64,000 bases of DNA from Luscinia megarhynchos (Eukaryota > Chordata > Aves > Passeriformes > Turdidae): contig JAPFBE010000032.1 in the NCBI GenBank assembly GCA_034336665.1, positions 992,001 through 1,056,000 of the forward strand. The letters are read 5' to 3'. Under the pieces are notes generated by a model, which ran no database searches, was not told the origin of the DNA, and saw only the letters and a program-made list of their open reading frames with translations. The translations under genes and the position numbers were made by a program. Below, piece after piece: positions 48,426 through 59,799 of this stretch. Within the stretch, counting starts at the first letter, position 1; each line of letters opens with the position of its first letter.

Positions 48426-48689
48426 TTATGATTTTGCCCACCATTGGTAATTGGTTGGAGAGTTAGATTGTTTTATGTTTTTCATTTCTATATGATTGAC
48501 TACAGAGGTAGAAGGAATGATACTATTAATGGCCTTGAAAATTAAATGACGTAGGATCCTGAACACCATTATTACAAGGAAAAAAATAATAAAGAATAAC
48601 AAAATTGTTTTAACTATAGAAATCCACCACCCTGAGAACCCCCAGCCTTTGAACAGTTCATTGAAGCAATCGTATGATTCTTGCTTCAC
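48426..48689 (-). pseudogene. Env transmembrane subunit, C-terminal remnant
   Basis: 87 codons with a long hydrophobic stretch (WWISIVKTILLFFIIFFLVI) followed by basic residues, the look of a membrane anchor and cytoplasmic tail. It lies next to the polypurine tract where env should end. Surface subunit and fusion peptide are gone. Confidence 0.65.
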
Positions 48690-48894
48690 TTGTCATATTT
48701 CGAAGGGCAGCGTGGACGTTGAGAGCTTTTGAGGTGAGGGATGATCCACGTCGCTGCCAAACTGCTTAGTGTTAACAATAAAACAACTTGGAAGGGGTTC
48801 ATCACGGGGTAGAGTGGAGAATAGTTTTTCTCTAAAAGGAAAAACAAACATTTTAAAACATGTTAAAAGTCTCTGTCTGCCAGAATGCAGTCCT

Positions 48895-49806
48895 TTATAA
48901 AGACTTTTTCTCCTCCTTCCGGCAGCGTCCTCTTTTCGAAGCAATGGTTACTTGCTTCTCATCTCCTTCTGCTGGAGCTTGATTCTTTGGAACAAATAGT
49001 TTGACCCACTTCTGGGGAATCCACCGAGGGCCTGAGGGAGTGGATATGCACGCATAACCCCTTCCCCAGGTTACCAGCTCATAGGGACCTTTGGTTTCCC
49101 ATTTTTCTGGGTCCCTATTCAAAACTGGTGGCTGCTGAGACAACTTGAACTGTTTACTGCTGTTAAAGTGACGTACCACAGGAGGACTCATATTTTCAAA
49201 TGAGCAATTCAAGAAATTGATAGTGAACATGGATTTACAGAGCTTTTGCTGTGGAGATATCCACACAGTTGAACTGCTCTGTCTAGCTAGAACCTGTTTG
49301 AGTGTCTGGTGGGCACGCTCAATCACAGCTTGGCGTGTGGGGGAGTGGGGGATGCCAGTTTTATGTTCCACTCCCAACTGCTGGAAAAATTTCAGGAACT
49401 CCTTGGATGTGTATGCTGGACCATTATCTGTTTTGATTTCTCTAGCGATCCCCAACACTGAAAAGACTTGCTCTAGGTGTTGTTTGGCATGCACAGCCTT
49501 TTGTCCTGCATGGGCAGAGGCATAAGCTGAGTCAGTTACCAAGTTAAATGGCTCCAAAAACTTCTCAAAGGCTCTCACAACTTCAGCCAGCTCGGCTATT
49601 TGGGGCGAACCCTCCACAAACTCAACATCAGCTTCCCAATGCTGAGTCTGTGGGTTTCTCCAAGTCATCGCCAACTTATGAGAGGCCCCTGACGCATCTG
49701 TGAACACTGTGAGAGCCTCGAGTGGTCTCCGACTCCTCACGAGGAATGAGGTGGAATTCCTCATTAAACAACTTATGAGCCAGGCCATGGACTGATATTT
49801 GTCCAC
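48895..49806 (-). pseudogene. RNase H-integrase fusion produced by an in-frame deletion
   Basis: 303 codons open. Residues 30-95 are RNase H (VFTDASGASHKLA and LVTDSAYASAH carry catalytic Asps). Immediately after this the frame is in the integrase core (IKTDNGPAYTS, IPHSPTRQAVIERAHQ), so the end of RNase H, the integrase zinc finger and the first catalytic Asp are deleted without loss of frame. The C-terminal domain (WVKLFVPKN) and a basic tail remain. The protein could not integrate DNA. Confidence 0.82.
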
Positions 49807-51058
49807 TGTAGTTGTCTAGAGATATTTGGAGGCTGGCATTGCTCTGGAGTAAGTGCTCAAACATCTCTTTGGTCAGCCTTTCAGGAGAGTTCCTTCCCTC
49901 CTCAGAAAGTTTGATCGGAAGGTGAATGCATGCAAAGTCACAACCAGACAGCCCATGCAGTCTCATCCTTGCCTTCTGAATCAGCTGAGCCATCAGCGCT
50001 TGTGGCTGAGTGATGATCTTGGATCTTTGATGGGAGAGGAAGACCCATTCTATGATTAAGAGTGAATCTCTCTGCCCCTCAATCCATAGGAATATTAGAC
50101 CGTGCAGGTGTGGCAGTTTTTCCAAAACAATGAATTTGAAAGGCAGCTCAGGTTGATAACGGTAAGCCTGTTTCTCAGCCAAAGCTTTTTGTACATTTTC
50201 AATTGCAATCTTTGCCTCTGGGGTCAGTACCCTGGGAGAAACCAGCTCTCTCTCTCCTTTCAATAAATTAGGGAGAGGTTGTAGGTCCTCGTTAGTGAGG
50301 CCTAGCCAGGGCCTTACCCAGTTTAAAGACCCACACAGGGGATGGACATCTGCCAAGGTTTTGGGATTACAATTGATTTCTGATTTCTGTGGGACTATTG
50401 TCCGACCAGTAATCTCCAAGCCCAGGTACTTCCAAGGTGGCATCCTCTGAACTTTGTCTTCCTGCAATTGAAATCCAGCAGAGGTTAAAACTGTAACCAC
50501 TAGGTCAAGTGTGTATTGGAGTATTAAGTTATCGGGGACACACACAAGCACATCATTCATGTAGTGTAAGATTACAGCTTCCCTTCTTTGCGCGCGCACA
50601 GGGGACAGCAATGAGGCTACATACCACTGGCAGATGGAAGGACTCCACTTCATGCCTTGTGGAAGCACTTTCCAGTGGTACCGCTTCATTGGTGCTTCTC
50701 GATTTATGGAGGGAACTGAGAAAGCAAACCTTGGGGCATCTTCAGAGTGTAGGGGGATTTATAAGAAACAATCTTTGATGTCTATTACAGCCAATTACCA
50801 ATCTCGGGGTAACCTTGTTGGCTTTGGCATCCCAGGTTGAGAACCCATGTCCTGAATCACTTTGTTTATTTCTCTGAGGTCATGTAGCAACCTCCACTTG
50901 TCCTTCCCCAGTTTCTTTATTACAAAGATTGGGGAATTCCAAGGGCTTGTGGTTTCTTCAATGTGGTTTTTTGCTAATTGTTCCTCCACAAGTTCCTCAA
51001 GTGCCTTCAACTTTTCCTTTTTCATTGGCCACTGTGCTACCCAAATTGAAGGTGTCAT
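49676..51058 (-). pseudogene. Reverse transcriptase with mutated active site
   Basis: The N-terminal part (50795-51058) has WPMKKEKLKALEELV and DKWRLLHDLREINK. The C-terminal part (49676-50689) has the VLPQGMKWSPSICQ motif. The expected YMDD is YMND (LHYMNDVLV), losing a catalytic Asp. A break lies between the two frames near 50690-50795. Connection domain and tether continue to about 49800. Confidence 0.85.
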
Positions 51059-51103
51059 TTAGCCATGTTAATTTCTGGGCAGGACGCTCCACAGTGGCTG
51101 TCT

Positions 51104-51943
51104 CTAAAAATCCCGAGGAGTTTTAGGAATAATCATTTTAATTCCCCACTGTAACATGGAGTTCCTCCCCCATAAGGGACATTTGTAATCTATTACAAAT
51201 GGACAGACACTAGCCAATCTCCCATCCGGCCCCTCAATTTGCACCATGGTTTTTGATATTTTTGCTAATTTAATTTCTCCTATACTTTGAATTTTCCCAG
51301 CCACAGGTTTCAGTTCCCAGTGTGAAGGACATATCCTTTCGGGTATGATCGTCACGTCTGCCCCTGTGTCAAGCACCCCTTCCACATGGAGGTGATCTGA
51401 TCCATGTGTTAGGTTGCATGCCGAAGAAGGTTTTTCCTCACCCACTATTTCTGCCCAGTAGGCCTCAGGTGATTTCCCATCTGCTGTGACCTCCGCTGGA
51501 ATGGGAATGGCCTGGGCTAAGATTTGCCCCTCGCCCAGGTAGAATGGTGGCTGATGACAGTGTGCTAATATTATGGGGCAGGATATTTTTCCCTTCATGA
51601 TCATGGGAGCTACTTCAATTTCTAAGGGTGTGTGTGCTGTGTCTCCAACAACAAAATACTCACTCTCCATTTCCATGTGATATACCGTAAGGTCTACTAG
51701 GCTGCTTGACAGGTCCACTGTAATAATTGTCCAATCCGTAGACCTGAAATGAAAACCTTTAGTAGTCTCCAGCCTGACATGACCGCAAGGCTGCCAGACC
51801 TGGTTAATAGAACATTTGATATTTAAATTGTTTTGCATACCCACACTTTTTATCCCATTTTCCCCCTTTAAGAGAGAGGCTTTCGCCACAGTAATGCCTA
51901 CAGAATTTATTTCTCTGTGCGTTATGATGTTAAGAGCAGGCAC
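51104..51943 (-). pseudogene. dUTPase-like and protease region
   Basis: 279 codons open. Residues 1-165 are dUTPase-like (diverged; GEGQILAQAIPIP corresponds to a GxxIAQ motif). GVLDTGADVTIIPE at about 196 is the protease active site. Ends at IIPKTPRDF just before RT. Confidence 0.75.
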
Positions 51944-51954
51944 GCGCTGTAAAC

Positions 51955-52317
51955 TTAGTTTTTTGGTTTGTTTGACTTCTTCTGTTTCTGGTTAAGAGGG
52001 CATTCCCTAGCGAAATGTCCTTGCTTTTTACACTGGAAGCAGGTGATATGCTGCAACTGTTCAGGTGGCATTAGTTGCTTCCTCACTCCTGGTGTTTCAG
52101 CTGCTGCAGGCTTGGATGGAGCTGGCCTTGGATTCCTTTCTGGTACTCTCAACAGTTCTGCTTTACTGGTGCAGGCTTCTATCATTTGTGCTAGGGTTGG
52201 TTTAGGATACATAGGAAGACTTAAAATAACTCTGCGACATGCTTCATTGGCATTTCTTTGTGCCATCTCTTTTATCAATTCTGCCTGGGTTGCTGAGTCA
52301 TGCACTTGTCTTTCCAC
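51955..52317 (-). pseudogene. Nucleocapsid and end of capsid
   Basis: CFQCKKQGHFAREC is a CX2CX4HX4C zinc knuckle, followed by a Lys-rich tail. The upstream portion (AQRNANEACRRVILSLP) fits the major homology/C-terminal part of a class II capsid. Confidence 0.82.
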
Positions 52318-52414
52318 CTGTGTGCGCAGACGACCTACGAATCTTAAAATGTTCTCAGAATCATATTGTTTAACATTAATATAACTACCAGTTACTTCAA
52401 CTGTTGGGAATTGA

Positions 52415-52825
52415 TTAAAAGCTTTTTTCGGCTATATTGCAAATTTTATCTAAAACAAATTTGGATAATACTCGAGTTTGTTTTTCAGGGCAATGCCAAG
52501 TCCCTTCACTACATAAATGATCAAGTGTAAATTCCTTATCTTCCAAATCCTTAGAATTGTCAGGGCTTTGGTTAAGCTCTGTTAAAAGAACATCTAAAAA
52601 ACATTTCCAGATATTAAACCACAAATCATATTCTGAGGGAGTTAGCAAACACCTGAAAAGATCTTTTAAATCGTGAGGTACCATCTCATTTGAAGTAAAA
52701 GTTGCTTTCATCATGCCTTTAAAAATCTCACTACTTCTACCAAATTCTCTTTGCACTTTACAAATTTCCTTTTTGTCTTGATATGATAAAGATTTATACT
52801 CTTTCTTTCCATTTCTTCTACCCAC
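52415..52825 (-). pseudogene. Capsid, N-terminal part
   Basis: 136 codons. Includes KEICKVQREFGRSSEIFKGM and the LTPSEYDLWFNIWK segment, typical for betaretroviral capsid N-terminal domains. A frame break separates it from the nucleocapsid frame. Confidence 0.65.
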
Positions 52826-52913
52826 ATAGATTACAGGAGCAGCTGATGGTATATAGTCTCTTTCTAAGTTCTGGGCTGCAGGGCTACGTACAGCCTGTAT
52901 TCCCCAGCTGCCG

Positions 52914-53171
52914 TCAGCTGAGGCTTCCCCTCCCCTGTCTGTCTCGCTCCCCCTGGGCCCTGCTGTAGCTAGGAGGACTGGTATCTGTAACTGGAGCCGG
53001 GAAGATGTGACTAGGGGATGCTATAGGTGTAGGGTTACACGGGAGCAGAAACGGGTTATGAGAGGGGATATGGAAGGGGGTGGGGAAGGGAATTGAGAAG
53101 AAAGGATTAGGGAATGAAGAAGATGGAGCATGGCTGCTGCCATTTGCCACGTGGCCCCCACTGTGAAACAA
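52914..53171 (-). pseudogene. Pro-rich gag linker
   Basis: 85 codons rich in Pro, Ser and Phe, with PPSYS near its end, a possible late-domain type motif. Lies between matrix and capsid. Confidence 0.5.
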
Positions 53172-53269
53172 AGGAAAGTTAACTTTTGAACTATTATCAC
53201 CGTGCTCTTGAGGTAAATTCGCTGAAAGAGACGAGTATAAAGAGGATTTTTTAACAGACTGCTCAGAAT

Positions 53270-53638
53270 TTATAAAGTTTGGATCCTTTTCAGGGACAGG
53301 GGAATTTGGAGGAGATGGGGGGGGGGGTTCAAAGATTTTATCTGTGACTGTTCTTTATTTTCTAATTCTAATAATTGTTTGCGAATATTTAAAAATATAG
53401 GGAGGAACAAAGCTGTAGTAAAATTACCTTTCTCTGTTTTAGAAGTTAATAAATTTCCTATGCCATCCCAAAATAAAACCGAATTCATATCTTGTTTTTC
53501 GAAATCTGGAATTTCTTTAGAAAGCCAAGATACAAATTGTTCTATATGTTTATTTGAAATTGCTGCATCCTCTGCATTTATCAGTTCTTTAAGCTGAGAA
53601 ATAATACTCTTTTTTTGTGCCAATAAATGTGAGCCCAT
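53270..53638 (-). pseudogene. Matrix, N-terminus of gag
   Basis: Starts MGSHLLAQKK with Gly at position 2, compatible with N-myristoylation, then a helical domain as in betaretroviral matrix (FVSWLSKEIPDF). Runs to 122 codons and ends by frameshift/stop. A poly-G run at 53319-53328 marks the likely slip. Confidence 0.7.
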
Positions 53639-54258
53639 TTTGATGTTACCAGAGCAATTTGCACAATATCCTATACTTCCACGTATTAATCACACAAACA
53701 AAAACGGCTGTTTTCTGACCTGAATTTAAAAAACCCGCCAGAAAAGGGAGTGCAGGCTCTCCACAGTCTGGGTTTCACAACTGGAACATGTGGCCCGCGT
53801 TCCGCAGGCCGTGCCAGTTCCGGGGAAGCCCTGCAGCCTTGCACTGTTTTTGGGGGGCCCCCCGGGAGCCTGCCACACTGATCCAAGCGGGGTTTGTGTA
53901 GTCGTGCCACGTGTGGGGGCGAGCACCGCTCCACTTGAAGTGCGGCAGCTGCCGCAGCAGCTCAGGGTCCTAAAGCCCGCCCTGCTGCCACACCGCGACC
54001 ATCTCCACCAATACAGGCAATCTTTTGGGGCCCCGCCTCCCTACCTGTCATGCAGACGTCGGCTCTCGTGTGATCCGTGAAGGGTGTTTATCCTTCCGCC
54101 GGCTCTCTCTGGCGCTTAGAGTAGAGGTTTCGGCGGTTTCTCTCCCTGGCTGGGAGCTGTGTAAAACCAGCTACCAAGCGTGGGGGGTAGTTGAACAAAC
54201 CAACAAGCTTAATAAATCCCTAGAAATGGGATTCTAGCTACCTGTGAGCTATCTCAAG

Positions 54259-54276
54259 CCCACACGCTGGTCGCCA
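54259..54276 (-). promoter_or_regulatory. Putative tRNA-Lys-like primer-binding site
   Basis: Minus strand TGGCGACCAGCGTGTGGG, two bases from the LTR. Resembles the tRNA-Lys type (TGGCGCCCAACGTGGGG) with mismatches. Confidence 0.5.
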
Positions 54277-54278
54277 AC

Positions 54279-54616
54279 TGTAACACTGTAACTCCCTCCT
54301 AGCTATTTACTCTGAGGGAGCTAGAATTGTTGCATAAGATAAACGAAGGATCCAAAAGAGGCTCTTTGTCTTTCTCAGGGTTCTGGTTTATTGCATGGTG
54401 GTCTCAGGAACAAAGAGGGCTAGGGTCTCAGCTAACGGTCTTTTCTAGGAAAGGGTCTGGGAGGGGAATTGGCTTTCTGCCAATAGGATAGGGACACGGG
54501 ATTAGGGTAACAGGAGAGATAAGGGGGGAAAGAGGCCCCTATGTCTTTCTGCCAATGGGATAGGGACCTGGGAAGGGTTAAAGCATTCCTTCTACCCCTG
54601 GTATTGGGTTACAACA
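54279..54616 (-). repeat. 5' LTR
   Basis: TG…CA bounded, 338 bp. Contains, in reverse complement, an AATAAACC polyadenylation site near 54388. Its right 140 bp equals 48229-48372. Confidence 0.85.
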
Positions 54617-55390
54617 CAACTGGATGGTAGAGGCAAGGAATTTGGGACCTTTGACTCAGGACTCAGGTGTGAATCAGGAATTTCTAAGCGCGCCAGGCCC
54701 CTTTCCCTCTGGGAGTGGCTTTTAATGAGTGTAAGAAAGAGGTTTGTCCACAGAGAGAGAATGCAGAAGTATCATCATAGAATGCACTGGAAGACCCTTG
54801 AGGAAGGGATCCAACAGCTGAGATGAGTGGCGGTATTGGAGCTAGTCTTTGGAAGGGACAGACAGCATGATAATGACCCTGACAAGGTCAGGTGTACAGG
54901 GCAGATGCTGTGGAATCTGGCAAATTAATGCTGATAACAATCGAGAGACTGTGGGTTATGTCACCAACAAGTTAGGAACTACAAGAGTATGATCAATGGC
55001 CCAACGCAGGCTCATGTTTCTGCTGTAATTAAGAGCCTCCAAGAGAACATGAGGGAACAGGTGACGAGAAACCGCTCCCATATGTCACCAGTGCAAGACA
55101 TGGGCCCCAAAGTCAGAGCCAAACATCCCCCAGCTAGGGAGAGAGGGTACACCCCACGAGCTGACCTGTGTTTTTTTCTGCGTGACCATGGGGAAGGCAT
55201 GAGAAGGTGGGATGGGAAATCCACTCTGTCCTGGCAGCATGGGTGCGTCAACTCAGGGAGGGAACCACTGACTGAGGGAGTTCCACTAAAGTGAAGGTAG
55301 AATCAACCACCCATGACTGAGCTGCCGGGTATTACAGAAAGGAGGATGATCTGTCAGACCTCCTTGAAAGAACCTCTAGTATGTATGCCT
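54617..55390 (+). pseudogene. ERVL-type gag, 3' part, + strand
   Basis: Continues the gag broken at 48228. Recognisable pieces: MHWKTLEEGIQQLR (compare TRWKTIEQGIQRLR in the ERVL at 15.6 kb), LELVFGRD, then CHQCKTWAPKSEPN and VFFCVTMGK, looking like a decayed nucleocapsid. Many stops. Confidence 0.6.
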
Positions 55391-55775
55391 GTCATGGTTT
55401 GAAGGACAGGTGTCTGCCAATAAAGGCAGAAGCTTCTATTTGAAATGGAGAATGTAAACCCCCCTCCCTGCAAATTATTATAAATTCGAAATTAAGGGGC
55501 TCTCAGGCAAAGATATGGGAATTAGGAATAACAGTTCTTTACTGGGAAAATAAAAATAGAAATACAGTATTACAAAAAAACAATCCCAACCATGACAGAA
55601 TCAGAATACAACCTGACACCCCGTCAGTCAGGGTGTTGGTAGAAGTCCAAATAAATGGTGGCTACAGTCCTCCTGCAGTGGCAGATGTGGTTTAGCTGAA
55701 GCAGTGGTCCTGTAGAAAGGTACAGTTTTCCTCTCAAGGTCCAGAGATGATGTGGAAAAGTCCAGTGTTCCTCTG
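55391..55775 (-). repeat. LTR (TGTCATGGTTTG family), minus strand, left half
   Basis: Starts TGTCATGGTTTGAAGGACAG; R/U5 on the minus strand has AGTAAAGAACTG near 55530. Interrupted at 55775 by the compact provirus, resuming at 61471. Related to the + strand LTR at 20330-20781. Confidence 0.75.
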
Positions 55776-56483
55776 TGTCAGGGTCCACATCACATGCGGA
55801 GTCCTGATAGGTTCTTTTAGGGATCTCAAAGCGCAAAAGGCACAGCAAGAGACTCAGGTTTGTTTAGCACAAAGCAATAATGCAGTTTATTGAGTGCCAA
55901 AAGGAGAGAGAGAGAGAGAGTGAGAGAGAGAAAGGATGGGATATATATAGAGAGAGAGAGAGAGTGAGAGAGAGAAATGATGGGATATAGCTACCAACAG
56001 ACGGGACGCATCCTCGTGGTCATCCGACAAGATGCATCCTCAATCCGTTGGGGAGAAAGAGATCTCAGGGTCTTTAATTTGAGGATGTTTTTTATAGTCT
56101 TTTCCAAAGCGAGTAGCTTCTGGCCAAAAGGTGGGAAGATTCAGGTGTGCTTCGGGTTCCGTTGGGGAAAACAATCCCAAAACATGTCCAAGCGAACTCC
56201 CTGTCGGTGGGATAAACACAGACCACTCCATCTCTGACCAGTTCATTGTTCTCACACCTGTGGGAGTCTTGTAGAGTAAACACAGTTCAGGGCAGCGTGA
56301 CTAGCCGTAAGCCAGTCTCATGAGAGACCAGTCCTGGTCCAATGAGCACCAACTGGAACAATCACTTGGCGTTCCTCCCATCCCTGGCCAGCACCTTTAA
56401 GCTGCAGTTTGAGGGGTCTTCTTAGGCCTCAGGCGAGGGTCGTTGGGCAGAACAAATGAGAGGCTTTCAGACGGACTCTTACA
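55776..56483 (-). repeat. 3' LTR of the compact provirus
   Basis: Begins TGTCAGGGTCCACATCACAT and ends GACGGACTCTTACA. Contains a (GA)n-rich stretch at about 55902-55976 in the U5/R part. Confidence 0.92.
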
Positions 56484-56559
56484 CCACCCCGTGACCAACG
56501 AGCGTCGCTGAGAAACTCCATCAGCATGATGTTGTGACGTTGTCTTCAGGACCCGTCAT

Positions 56560-57060
56560 TGGTAGCATATCCCAGAAAATGGGGACAGAAAAATTAAGAA
56601 GGGAAAGAGGGAAGGAAAAAAGAAAGAAATAGACACAAAAATAATAAAGCAAAATAATCACAACAAAATTGATTAAAACAATTTTTCAAACAAATCACAA
56701 TTATATTAGGTAAAATAACTCAAACAATCAAAATTAAAACAAATCAATAAAATAACTTTCAAACAATTAAAAATTAAAGCAAATCAATATTGATTATCAG
56801 TTTGAATCAATACCTAAAGAAAATGCAACATAATTAAATAATAACTAAAAATCAATCTTACTCAATATTCTAGATGCAATACAACAAAAATAAGCAATTT
56901 TAAAACTTGCAATTTTTTAAAATTACAAATCAAATAATCAATTATATTTTAAAATGCAACACAACTAAAAATAAGCAACTTTTAAAACAAGCAATTTTCA
57001 AATTTTAAACAGCAATTTTAGTAAAGTTACAGATACAAAGGTTTAAATGGTTTTTAGTAC
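56560..57060. repeat. A-rich segment between env and 3' LTR
   Basis: About 500 bases dominated by A with motifs such as CAAATCAATA and AAAACAATTTTT repeated irregularly. No coding frame. Its regularity suggests slippage growth. Confidence 0.75.
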
Positions 57061-57089
57061 TCACTACCAAAATCTTCTATGAAAATACT

Positions 57090-57990
57090 ATCACAAGCAG
57101 TTCTAAAGCATGCACACCCATTGCCCATATGCCCCAGTAGTGTTTCAGGAATATCCTTTGGATAACTTTCAAAGTTGCAGACATTCTATTCTGTGTTTAA
57201 GCAAAATATCTTGAGCTCTGATTGCATTACTTTCACAGATAAACCCTTGTTGTTCCCAGACAATGCAAGTTTCCAAATTAATAGTTTGTAACTTTTCACC
57301 AATTTGATGGGCCCATTCTCTATGCTCAGGAGGATAGAGAATAGCTCCATCATGATTCAGCCCTAATACAGTGATAGGGAATATTGAATGTACTGAAGCA
57401 TTACATATAGTCAGTGCAAAGGCTGTGGCTATGTTTATGCTGGGGTAGTAGTTTCACCAGGATTGGAATTCTTTTTCAAAATCGTTGGCATTATTCCAAA
57501 TTATTCTCCGAATTTTAGTAGGAAAAGTGCCTTCCTCCACTTCTTGTATAATTGAGGCAACAACTGACTGCATCCACAATTGAGCCTGGATACAGCAGAG
57601 AGCTAAAGAAATGTTAGCCAATTTATTCATTAATACTTCTAAATCAATACTATTCAGAATTCCCAATCCTGTTCCCACAACACCGGTTGTGTCTCTTGTG
57701 TGTTTCTTGAAAGGATCCTCCTGGTTTTGCAACCAGGTTGTCCATCCTTAGAAAAGGTGAACAAGCCAGCTGAATTACCGAGACATTGTTTTGCATTGGC
57801 AATTTGACTTGCTTAAAAGACCATGCCAAATTAAACAATATTTGTTGTTGGCCAGTTTTCCGAATTACCCAAGGTCCAATTTCAAACATTTTCAGGCTCA
57901 GTATAACCGGTGGTCAGGTAGTGGGTGTTATAGGCATTAACATCAAGTTATATTGTTTTTACTACACATAATTTTATGGGAAAATTGTAC
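57090..57990 (-). pseudogene. Env-like region with stops
   Basis: The frame at 57454-57732 reads KKHTRDTTGVVGTGLGIL and LMNKLANISLALCC, like a retroviral transmembrane subunit with a Gly-rich fusion-type segment and heptad region. A TGA at about 57451 interrupts it (SW*NYYPSIN) and the reading continues to about 57150 with a VLGLNHDGAIL segment. An upstream frame (57650-57889) is shifted. I assign env by position and appearance only. Confidence 0.55.
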
Positions 57991-58160
57991 AACAGTTCAG
58001 TTTTGATTTTGAATCTTCATAAAATTAAAACACAGCTGTAAGGTCCTGTGCTGTAACTGTATACAGGTTCGATGAGGGATTCAGCAATTAATCTTCATGT
58101 TCCATGGTGTTATTCTATGAAAAGTAAACACAATAGAATCTGCCACGAAGAGGCAGGAGG

Positions 58161-59771
58161 TTAAAATGATGGAACTATCCAGCATGTAACACAGACTGGA
58201 ATTCTGTTAACTTCCCAATCATTTCTCTGCCAAAAAGGAAGCCACTCTGTACCTCCTTTAAACACAGGATAAGAGTCAGTGCAGGTGCAAACAAAGGAGG
58301 CACTCCGCACTTCAAGCTGGAAAACACTCCAAATAACCATCAGCACGCCAACCCAAGAGCCACCCTGTTCCCCAGCAATAATTTGTTCAGCAGAAGCATT
58401 AGTGAACAAAGAGTTAGTGAACAAAAATTGTTTGGGGGAGAAAGCAGAGGCTATTGTAATTACTGAGGCAGGTTTGTCATAGCTGCTGACCAAGCTCTCA
58501 GTTTCTGTTATTGTCAGATTTTTGACAGTTCCTTCTGTTACTGAGGAGATGTTACAATACTTCTTGATCGGGGCATGCCACTTCCTAACTGAGGGTTTCT
58601 GGGCCACCCCGTCAAGGGGGGCAGTCCCAGTAGTGGCTGTTTTCAAAAACTTTTCTTCCTGAGAAGGTTTTTGAATTTTCTCTGAAGCAATTTGCAAGTT
58701 ATGGCTTTCCAAATGGGAGATTATTTTTTGTTGCACATCCCTCACTTCTTCTTTTTCTTCTCCTCCTATCAATAAATCATCTATGTATTGGTACACAGCT
58801 ACAGTGTCAGGTTTGGCTTTTTGGACTGGCCATACAGGGGGGTTTTGCAAGTCCTGTATAGCCGGTTTGATCCCTTCTTTGGCACCAGAGGGAAGAGGGT
58901 ATTGTTTTATATTTACAGGTAATTGCATAGGTGATTTATAGCCAGCAGTGAGTTTTATTTCATGTATCATTTGCAAGCAAGCAGCTTTTTGAATGTTTTC
59001 TAGGAGTTGGTCAGGGGTACCAACTAAAGCTACAAGGTCTCCTCTTTCCAAAGGGTTTAGCCCTTCTGCCCAATAAACTGCGCACTGAGTTGGGGAACAC
59101 AAGTTACGTTTGACTTCTGTTGTTAAGAAAGTCCCGTGTCCCCAATACCCATTAGCTGCTTGTTCTAATAATTTAGTAGCAGTGTACAGGATTTTTGTAG
59201 TGGTTATTTGTGGGTTAAAATTCTCATCATTCATGTAACTATATTCTGTTTTAACGAGAGTTCTCAATTTAGAGCAGCAATTTTCCCAGCAGTTTTGCAT
59301 GTGTACTAATTCTTTCTGGGGGTATATCTGCTTTATGTGATATATTTCCTTTTCTTCTGTTTCTTTTAGTGTATCTGCATGCAGTGATGCATGGGAAAGC
59401 TGCAACAAATTGTTGCAGTTTCTTTCTTGCTCTAATTGTTTTTGCAAGGCTTCTACCAAATTTTGCAAAGAGTCTATTATTGCTTTTTCTTCACTCTTTC
59501 GCATAAAGCGAGTTTCTATAGCTCCCATAAGACAGGCCCCCAAAACTGAGCAGAGAATGGTCCTATTTTTGCCCAGTTGGAATTTTGTTTCTTGTTGCAA
59601 AGAATGTATCTTATCAATGACATTTTCTAAATTAAACCAGTTACTGTATGTCCAATCCTCTCCCCCTTGGGAGGGTCTGGCATTGTACTTAGCTAGCAGA
59701 GCATAAAAAGCATTTTTATCTTTTTCAGACATTTTTACGAAGGGACTAAAACCACTCTCAGGGAGGCACAC
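58161..59771 (-). CDS. Collapsed gag-pol polyprotein, 536 codons, open
   Basis: A single open frame. Residues 1-290 are gag: MSEKDKNAFYALLAKYN at about 14, a coiled coil around 118-170, and a capsid-like C-terminus (YWGHGTFLTTEVKRN, LNPLERGDLVALVG). Then, without a stop, short pieces of pol: an RT start (IKQYPLPSGAKEGIKP, about 300-317), an RT active site (YQYIDDLLIGGEEKE, about 338-352), and RNase H fragments (LFTNSLFTNASAEQ; TDSYPVFKGGTEWLPFWQ, about 503-520). Protease, most of RT and all of integrase are missing. The joins keep frame, so a long Gag-like protein could be made. The first Met lies at 59769-59771; a second at residue 14 is equally plausible. No zinc knuckle seen. Confidence 0.75.
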   Translation of the reverse strand: MCLPESGFSPFVKMSEKDKNAFYALLAKYNARPSQGGEDWTYSNWFNLENVIDKIHSLQQETKFQLGKNRTILCSVLGACLMGAIETRFMRKSEEKAIIDSLQNLVEALQKQLEQERNCNNLLQLSHASLHADTLKETEEKEIYHIKQIYPQKELVHMQNCWENCCSKLRTLVKTEYSYMNDENFNPQITTTKILYTATKLLEQAANGYWGHGTFLTTEVKRNLCSPTQCAVYWAEGLNPLERGDLVALVGTPDQLLENIQKAACLQMIHEIKLTAGYKSPMQLPVNIKQYPLPSGAKEGIKPAIQDLQNPPVWPVQKAKPDTVAVYQYIDDLLIGGEEKEEVRDVQQKIISHLESHNLQIASEKIQKPSQEEKFLKTATTGTAPLDGVAQKPSVRKWHAPIKKYCNISSVTEGTVKNLTITETESLVSSYDKPASVITIASAFSPKQFLFTNSLFTNASAEQIIAGEQGGSWVGVLMVIWSVFQLEVRSASFVCTCTDSYPVFKGGTEWLPFWQRNDWEVNRIPVCVTCWIVPSF

Positions 59772-59799
59772 TTAAAGTTACACAAAAAGCACAGCTACA

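Larger units (their letters stand above)
48229..54616 (-). mobile_element. Class II (betaretrovirus-like) provirus, defective, inserted in ERVL gag
   Basis: The right LTR is 54279-54616; the left has only the matching U3 part, 48229-48372. Between them on the minus strand: matrix, Pro-rich linker, capsid, CCHC nucleocapsid, dUTPase-like/protease, RT, RNase H fused to integrase, and an env transmembrane tail. Flanking bases on both sides rejoin an ERVL gag reading (GCATACAA / CAACTGGATGG). Env is almost wholly deleted and pol has deletions and stops, so it cannot replicate. It is a different subfamily from the class II provirus at 879-7547, with a different primer site and gag. Confidence 0.88.

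Noticed and set aside
55012..55294. Frames on both strands at 55.0-55.3 kb as a gene
   Set aside because: The + frame is decayed ERVL gag; the minus frame is its shadow.
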